Origin: Trachelipus rathkii
Taxonomy: Eukaryota; Arthropoda; Malacostraca; Isopoda; Trachelipodidae
Reading direction: 5' to 3'
DNA length: 20,000 bases
Assembly: GCA_015478945.1 (NCBI GenBank)
Contig: JABUQX010065508.1
Coordinates: forward strand, 7,501-27,500
Shown: positions 1-8,316 of the stretch, piece by piece
Position numbering within the stretch: position 1 is the stretch's first letter
Layout of the letters: the number at the start of each line of letters is the position of its first letter
The notes under the pieces: generated by a model
Databases searched by the model: none
Told to the model about the DNA's origin: nothing
The model's input: only the letters and a program-made list of their open reading frames with translations
Translations under genes and position numbers: made by a program

Positions 1-1530
1 ATGGGTAGAGTGAGAAGGTTGATGAATGGTAAACCTGCAGGTATAGATGAAATTACTGCTGAAATGATCAAGAAAGGAGGTGAGATGGTGATTGAGTGGA
101 TTTGGAAGTTGTGTAACAAAGCATTTATGGAGGGTATAGTTTCACGGGATTATAGGAGAGGAGGAATATTATATGGGTAAAGGGAATAAAGGTAACCGTA
201 GGAATTATAGGGGAATTAGTTTATTAAGTGTTGTATGGTAGATATATGCTGGTATTTTGGTCAAAAGAGTCCGTCGAGTGACTGAAAGAGTGATTACAGA
301 AGAAAAAGGTGCGTTTAGAAGTGGTAGAGGATGTGTGGATCTAATATTTATATTGAAACAAATGATTGAGAAAACAAGAAAGAAGAAGAATAAATTGTAT
401 TTAAGTTTTACAGATTTGCAACAGTTTTATGATGGGATAGATAGGGAACCTCTATGGCAGGTGTTAGTGATCTATGGTGTTAGTGGTAGGCTTCTGATTG
501 GAATCAAAAGTATGTATGACGATAGTAGAGCGTGTGTAAGAATAAATGGAGTTGAAAGTGATTGGTTTAATATTAATAGTGGAGTGAGGGAGTGATGTGT
601 TGTGTCTCCTTGGTTATTCAATTTCTATGTGGATGGGGCTATGAAAGAATTAGAGGTGGGAGTGGCAGGGGATAGTGTTAGAATGATGGAGAATGGAAGA
701 AAGTGCAGGGTGTCCTACCTATATTATGTGGATGATTTGCTTTTGTGTGACGAATCTGAAGAAGGTTTGAGAGGATTGGTATAGGGATTTGGCAGGGTGT
801 GTAAATGGAGGGGTTTGAAAGTAAACGTAGATAAGTGTAAGGTTAAGGTTGTGAGTGAGGACAGTCCTCGGTGCGAAGTAATGCTGGATGGTGAGCAACT
901 GGAACAAGTTTATATATTTTGTAAATTTGTTGGATAAAAAGTGAACGGATGATGCATAGTGTAGTAGGAAAGTTGCGAATGGTAGGAAGGTGGCTGGTGC
1001 AATTAAATCGTTGGTGGATGTAACGGGACTAGGTCCTTAGTGCACTAAGTTGTTACCTGTGTTAGTGTATAGTAGTGAAACCATGTTCTGAGGTATAGAT
1101 TAAGAGGTATAGGTCTAAAGTAAAATGTGTTTAGATGGACAATCTTAGGGGCGTGTTAGGTGTGAGAAGAATTGATAAAATAAGGAATGAACGCATTAGG
1201 AAGTTGTGTAGTACGAAGAAGTAAATGAGAAAATAAATGAAAATATATTGCGATTTTTTGGTCATGTGGAAAGGGTGGTTGATAGTCGGCTGGTTATGCG
1301 GATATAAAGTGGTGAATGTGCTGGGAATCGACCGGCGGGGAGACCGAAGAAAAAGTGGATTGAGTCAGTGAATGAATGCCTGAAGGAGAGGAACGTGAGT
1401 TTAACAGAGGCGAGAATAAAGGTGCATGATAGAAGTGAATGACGGGGTTGTGCCAGTTCGAATGGTTGTGTCCCCCCTGGACCAAGGGATGAACCCTACA
1501 TTGACAAGATGCCACACTAAGGGTCCGTCG
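1..1530 (+). pseudogene. Degenerate LINE (non-LTR) reverse transcriptase, 3' part
   Basis: Remnant of the polymerase ORF of a non-LTR retrotransposon, which would copy element RNA into DNA at a nicked target. The left part reads in frame from position 1 with RT-like text (NGKPAGIDEITAEMI) to a stop at 178-180. The frame then shifts by one base and carries YRGISLL, AFRSGRGCVD, the palm text SPWLFNFYVDG and the catalytic-type motif YYVDDLLLC near 719-750. In-frame stops lie at 239, 593 and 782, with more after 930. A second conserved block at 1249-1450 (FFGHVERV, GRPKKKWIESV) is the C-terminal tail typical of such elements, with a stop at 1438-1440. The endonuclease part would lie left of the window. 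The clade is uncertain; the tail recalls RTE-like elements and LINEs that I associate with decapods. It is clearly inactive. Confidence 0.85.
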
Positions 1531-1634
1531 TGGTCCCGTGAAGCCATAGGGTGGATATTTTTTCTGACTGCGACGAGTTCTTACTTAAGGGTATCAAGGA
1601 TTGGGCTTTCTTTTCGACTTGAGTCATATTGTGT
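1531..1634 (+). other. Probable LINE 3' untranslated tail
   Basis: About 100 bases between the last recognisable LINE coding text and the left edge of the LTR element. It is not AT-rich like its surroundings, has no poly(A) run, and is absent from the second LTR's upstream flank. It is best read as the LINE 3' UTR cut off by, or abutting, the LTR element. Confidence 0.4.
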
Positions 1635-1992
1635 CGTAATTTATTTTAAATTACTTCATTTGCCACTTGTGGCCAGTTTTCCTTTTGGGTTTTGATGACT
1701 GGATTCGCGAGTGGTTAACTTGCAATCGTGATCAAGGGAATTGTGAATACACTAGTCATCACTATTTCCTTTTTAAAGTTTGTAAATAATAATCTTAATA
1801 ATCATTTATATATATAAAAATTAAAATTTATTAATAGAAACTTGCTCTGAAAGTCGGTATCATTTGCACCAAGAAATCTCAAAATTTCAATACCGTATTA
1901 TGATAGTGGCTCATAAGAGTAAAGTATCCCTTATAATTGGGCTACGCCCTTGAAATTCACAATATTAATTCATTTAATAATAAATAGTTAAA

Positions 1993-2060
1993 GTCCCAAG
2001 TTTGGGACCCTTGGGTTACCTGTAACCCCTAAAAATGGGGTTAGGGGCTGGAGCTCCCCC
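1993..2060 (+). other. Run of adjacent perfect hairpins in 5' LTR U3
   Basis: Consecutive inverted repeats: GTCCCAA-GT-TTGGGAC (1993-2008), GGGTTAC-CT-GTAACCC (2013-2028), AACCCC-7 nt-GGGGTT (2024-2042, sharing an arm with the previous one) and a weaker GGGG...CCCC around a GAGCTC core (2044-2060). The second and third are mutually exclusive because they share bases. The 3' LTR holds the same set. Confidence 0.75.
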
Positions 2061-2160
2061 CCCATTTCATTTTTTGTTAAAAATTTCAACGGATTCTTCT
2101 TATTCATGTCAAAAACTATTATTGTACCAATTTTCAACCAAGTGAATTAATATTTCGAAT

Positions 2161-2457
2161 TATATATATATTATATATATATATTATATATATATTATAT
2201 TATATATATGGTTTTAAGTTTTCATTGTAAGTAGGTGGTTTATATTTGATTTTTTTTAATTTGGAGGTTCTGGGTAAAAATGTATATAATTTAATATATA
2301 TAATATATTATATATATATTATATATATTATATATATATATTATTAATATAAATACTATATTAATATATATATATAATCTATAAATTAATATATATATAT
2401 ATATATATTATATATATTAATATATATATATATATATTATATATATAATATATATAC
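2161..2457. repeat. Two TA-rich simple-repeat tracts in 5' LTR
   Basis: TA/TAT tracts at 2161-2209 and 2282-2457 surround a ~70-base non-repetitive segment (2210-2281) that has no counterpart in the 3' LTR, where one TA tract (14996-15142) occupies the site. Confidence 0.85.
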
Positions 2458-2786
2458 TTTACACAGAAACTTCCAAATTGAAAAGTAAACTGATTCAAGT
2501 AACCGGCACTTCGATTTTCTCTTTTTGACAGAGTTTTTTTGAAATTTCATACATTCCCTTGAATTATACTAGCAGATATAAAACTATATTTTATAAATGG
2601 TTTTACATCAATCAAAGTCATAATTACATAATTATAAACATATCGAATTACCTGTCAAAGATAGGCCTTCGATTTTGAGAATTTTCATTTTGAAAGTTTT
2701 CCCACCCACCCCTAATTAACCAGGTGCTCAATGATTGTCAGACTTGGTTAGTATTTCAAGTTGGTCTTAACACTCTAATCTTTCAT

Positions 2787-2846
2787 TTACGTAAGTGTCA
2801 TTGACCTCCTTTAATCGAAAGGTCAAGTTTTGACCTCAGATGACCT
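2787..2846. promoter_or_regulatory. Cluster of AGGTCA half-sites plus TTACGTAA (5' LTR)
   Basis: A perfect palindrome TTACGTAA (2787-2794), the core bound by PAR-type bZIP factors, is followed by four exact nuclear-receptor half-sites: TGACCT at 2802-2807, AGGTCA at 2820-2825, TGACCT at 2831-2836 and TGACCT at 2841-2846. The middle pair forms an inverted repeat with 5-base spacing. The last pair is a direct repeat with 4-base spacing on the minus strand. The cluster sits about 400-450 bp upstream of the TATA box. Binding is inferred from motif form only. Confidence 0.5.
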
Positions 2847-3227
2847 TTCAAATTTTTACATTAAAAATTCAATATATTTTAGCTTGCAATCGTCCTAGAA
2901 AAATAAAATTTATATCAAATTAATCAGAAAAACATACAGAATCTGATAGTTATTGTTAAAATTGTTAATTATCTTTAATTAAAAAATTACAATTATTATG
3001 TAATTTCTCTGAGAATAAACATATCCAGTTTACAACATGTGATTGTTGCCAGAGGTTTCTGTTGTAAACTTCTAATGATTTTTACGATAAATCTACATTA
3101 GTTCGTTTGATAAATTTATTTATTTACTATATAATTTTAAATTTGCTAATTTTTGATAATAAATTTGTTATTGAAATATTAATAATTCAATTTAAAGTTT
3201 ATTTAACTAATTGCTCACCGTCAACCC

Positions 3228-3280
3228 CCTCGGCGTCGTTTTGATCGACTATAAAACGGCGAGAGCGACCGAGGAGCATC
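3228..3280 (+). promoter_or_regulatory. Predicted 5' LTR core promoter, TATA box
   Basis: TATAAAA at 3250-3256 sits in a short GC-rich island within AT-rich DNA. Imperfect inverted arms CCTCGG (3228-3233) and CCGAGG (3269-3274) flank it. Normal TATA spacing puts the transcription start near 3280, within CATCACA. This would drive the element's genomic RNA, giving a leader of about 4.3 kb to the gag start unless spliced. Confidence 0.6.
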
Positions 3281-4953
3281 ACAATCTTAATTTACTGCAC
3301 TTACGATCGATTCTGTCCTTAATTTGTATCCCGAATCGAATCAGATTTTCTGCAAGATCATTTATAATGCAGTTCGAGTAATTTAATATTTTATGATGAA
3401 GCTTGTTCCTCTAATGAGCTTCCCCCACCATTTTAGAGGTTCAGCGCTGTTTTTGGAAGCGTCTTACCGATGTTTAAGTCAGGGCTGTTGAATGCTTTTT
3501 TTTTGTAAATTCACAGCGGCACCATTGAAATTTTCCTTCCGTTAAACAGTGATTTTTAGGAAATTTGTGTAGATATGTCATTCAAGCCTTCTGGACAAAC
3601 TGATAGGACCCCACTAATGGCTATCCAGCCCCCCTTCTCTCCTATTTCAGATATATTAGTAAAAAAGGCTTCAGTTTTTGATTCGTTCATATGTCATTTT
3701 TGAAAGGTGTTTAATGTTGTATATCAAATCAGTCTCTTCTTGTTGAATTATTCAGTTAGAATAAGTCACCTTGAAAAGTGGACCCACGAGTTGTTATACA
3801 ATATTGATACGCTTCTGTTAGAATAGTTCTCAAGGTTGAATTAAAATTCGATTGGCCCACGTTTTTTTAGTCTTTCAGTTTTCATCACTGAATACTAAAA
3901 ATCCGCGTCAGTCATCTTTCAACCTACCTTTTTTATTTCGTCTTAAATTTCATGTCCAGTTTTTATTGTAGGTGGAGAAATCTTCGAGGTTTTATCTATC
4001 TTTTATTCTCTCTCTCTCTCTCTTCGGCGAAAGCTTAAAAGTATAATATTTACAAACACATTTTTTCCCAACGTGATGTATACTGCCTTTTTGTTTATTT
4101 TTTTATTACATGCAAACAATAAACTCACACTCAAAAAGTAAGCAAAAACGCTAAAAGGGAAAAATTGAAAGGATAAAGGATTTTGGAGAAAATTCAATAT
4201 AAGGGGAATGTTTAGAAAATTTCAAATTTTAAAATTTGTTTAAAAAATAATAATAGAGAAAAATTCTCGTCATGGTTGAATTTGGAAATTTCAATCAAAA
4301 TAAGTAGGTCATAAATTATTGCCTCGTCGATAAAAAATGAAAATCATTTTTTATCAATATTAAAACTTAGATTGGATTATAAAAACAAAGGAAATAAAAA
4401 GGTTGAAAATATTAAATAAATCATAAATCAAAATAGTCAAAATTTTCATAGTGTAAAATTTGATTTTCGGGAGCAGACTCGAAACTGAAACTTCCTATAA
4501 ATTTATCTTTTATACTCTTCCCCCTTTGAGTTTTATAGTAAAAAATCGATCTCTATATATATATCTGACGAATGGTATATATAAACTCATAAATATTTAT
4601 TCAAAAATATTAAAAAATAGCTTTGATAGTTGATCGCGTAACGAAAATTTTCAGGTCAAAATTTGACAAATGAAATAGCTACTTGAAATGACTCATCCAA
4701 TTAAAATTACTATTTATAATTTATTTTATATAATTTTTATTATATAAATATAATTCCTATATATATATAGTGCGATATATATATATAAACCCCCAAATAT
4801 TTGTCGCAAAATATTTAAAATTAAAGGTCAAAGTTCAGCGAGTTCCTGAAAAATTGTGTGACTTTCACGTCGCGAATTCCGTGCATGAAAATTGTAACTA
4901 GTGGTAATGGTAGATATAGTTTAACCCTGGTGGTGGAGCAAGTTAGTTCCCTT

Positions 4954-4976
4954 AGACAGAGGCTTTACCTCTGTTT
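4954..4976 (+). other. Conserved 9-bp stem-loop in 5' LTR
   Basis: AGACAGAGG, loop CTTTA, CCTCTGTTT: nine pairs with one G-T. The 3' LTR form at 17664-17686 keeps the stem except for one A-C mismatch and turns the G-T into G-C, in a region where the LTRs differ a good deal. Confidence 0.5.
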
Positions 4977-5144
4977 AGTAATAATAATTAGCCTTCCCTC
5001 TTTAAACCTTGCTTATACGTTCTAAATGGCTTCTAGTCTTCTTTGTAAGAACTAGATTCATTAAGGAACAAAAGCAAAGTTATTATCGGAATTCATCTTC
5101 TCACTGAAACACTTTGTGTCTTCAACGAAGATTGTTCCTACAAA

Positions 5145-5181
5145 TAATAATTATTATTGGTAGTCATTACCATTAATAATA

Positions 5182-5240
<59 letters not shown>

Positions 5241-5272
5241 CTATTTTTTAGTGTAGCTAGTATTCTGCTTTC

Positions 5273-5366
<94 letters not shown>
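5145..5366. repeat. GGTAGTCATTACC hairpin and two ATT arrays (5' LTR)
   Basis: GGTAGTCATTACC (5159-5171) lies at the centre of an A/T inverted repeat. Then come about 20 ATT units (5181-5240), a 33-base unique bridge, and about 31 more ATT units (5274-5366). The long Tyr/Ile run in translation is the microsatellite, not a protein. Confidence 0.9.
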
Positions 5367-5799
5367 GCTTTCATAGTACTAATTATAGAAAGTCTTAGTA
5401 GTATGCTATTATTGTTATCGTTATCACAATAAATATTGTTGTTATTATTGTCATCATCTTCGGAATTTGACTAGAGTTTTTTTCATCTCTGTCCACTTTC
5501 GAAGATATAAAATAATACTACATCTTGTTCGATAACGTGGTTACACATTCGGAAATTCAGAAATAAATTGCAATAAAAATTTTATAATTTCAAATATTAA
5601 AGCAACTTCCGGTATAAAAATAACTCAATATCTTCAATAACAACATAGAAAATAAAATTTCAATTAAATTTTAATATACGGATAAAACTTTTTCGTCCCA
5701 AAATCATCATAAAATGAAACCTCGATTCTTTATGGACATCAGATTTTATATAAGCAGTAAATTAGAGAATCAACAATTATTTTTCATTCGTTTGTAATA

Positions 5800-5893
5800 C
5801 TATATATATAGTATATATAATATATATATATATATATAATATATATATATATATATAATATTATATATATATTATTATATATATATATATATA

Positions 5894-5939
<46 letters not shown>
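5800..5939. repeat. TA microsatellite near 5' LTR end
   Basis: About 140 bases of TA with a few ATA/TAG interruptions. The 3' LTR has only about 20 bases of TA/AATAT at the equivalent site (18510-18532). Confidence 0.9.
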
Positions 5940-5943
<4 letters not shown>

Positions 5944-6147
5944 TACTCTGGTCCACACGAGGTCCACCGAGTATATATATATATACAAATTTTATATTCC
6001 ACTATTCATTGGCTCCTTTCAAACTGATCAAGCGAAAGTGGTACCGCGCCAGAGATTAGTTTGGAAGTAGGAATAAATGTAGATTGGTGATCTGGTCTTC
6101 ATTAGCCCAGCTACCTGGGACTGGGTCACTAATCCCCACATTTTAAG

Positions 6148-6160
6148 TGGCGCCCAACGT
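6148..6160 (+). promoter_or_regulatory. Primer binding site, tRNA-Lys type
   Basis: TGGCGCCCAACGT, seven bases after the LTR end, is complementary to the 3' end (…ACGTTGGGCGCCA) of metazoan tRNA-Lys(CUU). It begins with TGG, as required for the tRNA CCA end. The match stops after 13 bases, where other elements continue into GGGGC. It would prime minus-strand DNA synthesis, and it is the strongest evidence that the flanking long repeat is an LTR. Confidence 0.8.
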
Positions 6161-7089
6161 CCTCATTCAGGTCCTTTACAGATTTGAATTTTCGAAACCA
6201 CTTACTTAGCGCTCAACTTTTGTGAGTCATAAATACTTGGCACACGAACTTTCACCCAATTTTTCATAAAATTTTAAAAATCATTTACAACCTTTTTAAA
6301 CTATTTTTAATAATAGTTTTTTATATAAATTTTTATATTTGTGACTTCGTGTCATTATATATATCCCCTTAAACATAATTTTCCCCTTAAACAACATTCA
6401 ACTTTGAACAAAATATTAAATAAACATTTTTTATTTTTTTTTGTGTGGGAGCTTACATGAGACATAAGTCTCCAGTTCTTCACATACAAATTTATTGGCT
6501 CCATAAGAGGGCACTCAATAAAAATATTTAGTAAAAATTTTTCGGGGAATTTTTAAAATTTTTCCCCCCAATTTAGGGGTTTTTATTTTCCGTTATAAAC
6601 TTTAAAAAATTTATAAAATCAAAATAAAATAACAACTACAGCTATTTTCTTTAAAAAAATATTTTAAATAAAATATTTTTAATATTTAAAAAATATTATA
6701 TATTATATATATATAAATAAAAAACCTTCATTCAATTAGAAGTGAACTTCATTTCTTTTCATTTTATTTTTACATTAGTAAAAATATATTTATTTTGTAT
6801 ATTTTATATCTCTTGTGGTATATAGAAAAATATACACCTTTTAATACTTAATTTTAAGTCTCATTATTATATAAAACTTGTTTGTGTAATATAAACACAA
6901 TTACTTAATATTAAGTTAGTTTTAAATATTTCTAACATTAATATTCATAAAATTATTTATATATATATATATAAAAATCCACCACTCACTGATCGTAGGG
7001 TCAATATTTTTTTTTATAAACAATAGTTTATATATTTATATATATTTAGATATATATATACTTTTCAGTGATACCTCGTATAGGTATTC
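6161..7089 (+). other. AT-rich non-coding leader between primer site and hairpin array
   Basis: Nothing coding seen. AT-rich, with short poly-T and TA tracts, many in-frame stops in all frames and several short ATG-started frames. It forms the first part of the internal 5' untranslated region. Confidence 0.6.
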
Positions 7090-7095
7090 ACATTT

Positions 7096-7605
7096 TACCG
7101 GTTTTATCCGGTATATATATTATATAAAAATAACTTAGTTTATAATTTGATTTTTTTAGTGTCACGAGACACTCTTTCATGTATAAATTTTTATACAATT
7201 TTCCAGCGCTTTATACCGGTACATCTGAGACCGGTTCATCGGTTCAACATTTTTGTTGAACATTATAAAATATATTTAATCTTATAGTTCTTTTTGTGTC
7301 TCAAGACACATTATTTGTACAAAGTACTCGTACTTGTACAATATTTTTACTTGTACAATCTATATTGTACTTGTATTATAAATACATTTAATCTCATAGT
7401 TTTGAAAATTTTAATATCTTTTTGTGTCTCAAAACACATTATATTTGTACAAAGTACTCGTACTTGTACAATATTTTACTTGTACAATCTATATTGTACT
7501 TGTATTATAAATCAACATTTAATCTGATAAATTTAAATATTTTAATATTTTAGTGTCTCAAGACACATTTTTTCTCTGTTTATATATTTAAAATTTTGAT
7601 TAAAA
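7096..7605 (+). repeat. Hairpin array with ~129-bp tandem repeats upstream of gag
   Basis: The last 500 bases before the gag ATG hold many inverted repeats: TACCGG/CCGGTA (7096-7113), GTGTC/GACAC (7159-7172), ACCGGT twice (7215-7220, 7230-7235), GTTCAAC/GTTGAAC (7242-7261), GTGTCTCAAGACAC (7296-7309), TTGTACAAAGTAC facing GTACTTGTACAA (7315-7341), a decayed GTGTCTCAAAACAC (7424-7437), a second copy of the GTAC hairpin (7445-7471) and GTGTCTCAAGACAC again (7553-7566). The GTGTC hairpin recurs every 128-129 bases over 7296-7566, defining two tandem units and the start of a third. A role in translation or RNA packaging is conjecture. A 77-codon frame at 7294-7527 merely reads the repeat. Confidence 0.8.
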
Positions 7606-8088
7606 ATGGCTTCCCATATGTCTGATCTGTCAGATAGTGACATTAAACTATACGATGCTTTCAAAAAATCGCGCAAAAAGTTACGTTATCATGTCACAAG
7701 GGCAGTTAACGATACTAACACACAATTATTGAATTCCGAACCCGATATTCCCAAATTGGAATCCCTTATAAAAAATTTAGAGGATTTAGATATTAAACTA
7801 GCAGAAGTTGATGATAACATCGCAAATTTCCTTGACGAGGAAAATCTTTTGATCGATGCCGACGGAACGTACGAAAGGCATACCTCTATTTTAGATTCCA
7901 TCAGCGCCATTAAATATAAAATTAAAGAACTTACTAAACCACCTTCGCGACCAGCTTCGCGCCCTACATCACCGATTGCCCCGGCTACCCCTAGAGAGCC
8001 GGAAGCATTTAAACGCCCCATTAAAAAACTACCTACTTTTAGTGGTAATATTTTAAGAATATGCCTCCTTTTATTGAATCAATTTTGA
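7606..8088 (+). pseudogene. gag: Gag, N-terminal part (frame broken near 8050)
   Basis: Start of the BEL/Pao Gag, the structural protein expected to form the particle and bind element RNA. The ATG at 7606 is preceded by AAA and follows the hairpin array. The N-terminal ~110 residues are charged and probably helical (KKSRKKLRYHV near residues 20-30, then Leu-rich heptad-like text), matching the helical N terminus usual in this family. A Pro/Ser/Arg linker follows (about residues 111-134). The domain start LPTFSGN (about 143-149) is the usual opening of the DUF1759-type Gag domain. After about 8050 the frame runs out of family-like sequence and stops at 8086-8088, while the continuation is found one frame back, so a small indel lies between about 8050 and 8066. 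Confidence 0.8.
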
Positions 8089-8297
8089 AAAACTATGTCG
8101 GACGGTCAGATTACTCTGATCTTAGTAAAAACTTGTTATTATTGGACTGCCTTCAAGGCACAGCAAAACAGATGGTATCTGGCTATGCCATCACCGGTAC
8201 TAATTATAAAGTTATTCGAGGTCTTCTTGAAAAGGATTTCGATTTTAGCCCCGCAAAGGTCCCAAGGGAGACCTTAATAATTAAAATTACTGATTAA
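8049..8297 (+). pseudogene. gag: Gag, middle part (DUF1759-like), shifted frame
   Basis: Continuation of the Gag domain in a different frame from both its neighbours. It carries PFIESILKNYV, LLLLDCLQGTAKQMVSGY and YKVIRGLLEKDF, the pattern of the DUF1759-like domain of BEL/Pao Gag (a helix, then the LxGxA…I/VSG step, then LLxxxF). The frame ends at 8295-8297, and family-like sequence returns in the first frame at about 8280. The piece is bounded by two indels, and the ATG at 8061 is incidental. Confidence 0.75.
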
Positions 8298-8316
8298 CCC
8301 ACCAAAGTATGAATAA

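Larger units (their letters stand above)
1635..6140 (+). repeat. 5' long terminal repeat (4506 bp)
   Basis: Direct repeat of the segment at 14475-18726. Similarity starts abruptly after position 1635 (GTAATTTATTTT in both) and stops abruptly at CCCCACA (6140), after which a primer site follows. By eye the first 160 bases are about 94% identical to the 3' copy. A 536-base block is identical, and the part after 3280 is much more diverged. It contains a hairpin cluster (1993-2060), TA tracts (2161-2209, 2282-2457, 5800-5939), a promoter block (2744-3280), two ATT arrays and a hairpin near 4954. It is 254 bp longer than the 3' copy, mainly through TA tracts and a unique ~70-bp segment at 2210-2281. 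If the TATA-predicted start is right, U3 is about 1.65 kb and R plus U5 about 2.9 kb. Confidence 0.85.

Noticed and set aside
4003..4197. Minus-strand frame resembling one at 16725-16946 in the other LTR
   Set aside because: The two share short stretches only because the LTRs are homologous. The middle is frame-shifted between them and both ends differ, so there is no sign of protein-level conservation.
5157..5432. 91-codon frame with long Tyr and Ile runs
   Set aside because: It is translation of the ATT microsatellite, and the frame is not kept in the other LTR.
7294..7527. 77-codon frame before gag
   Set aside because: It reads through the 129-bp tandem repeat and simply repeats itself; there is no BEL/Pao counterpart.
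7096..7566. CRISPR-like array
   Set aside because: There are only two or three diverging units without unique spacers, inside a eukaryotic retroelement leader.
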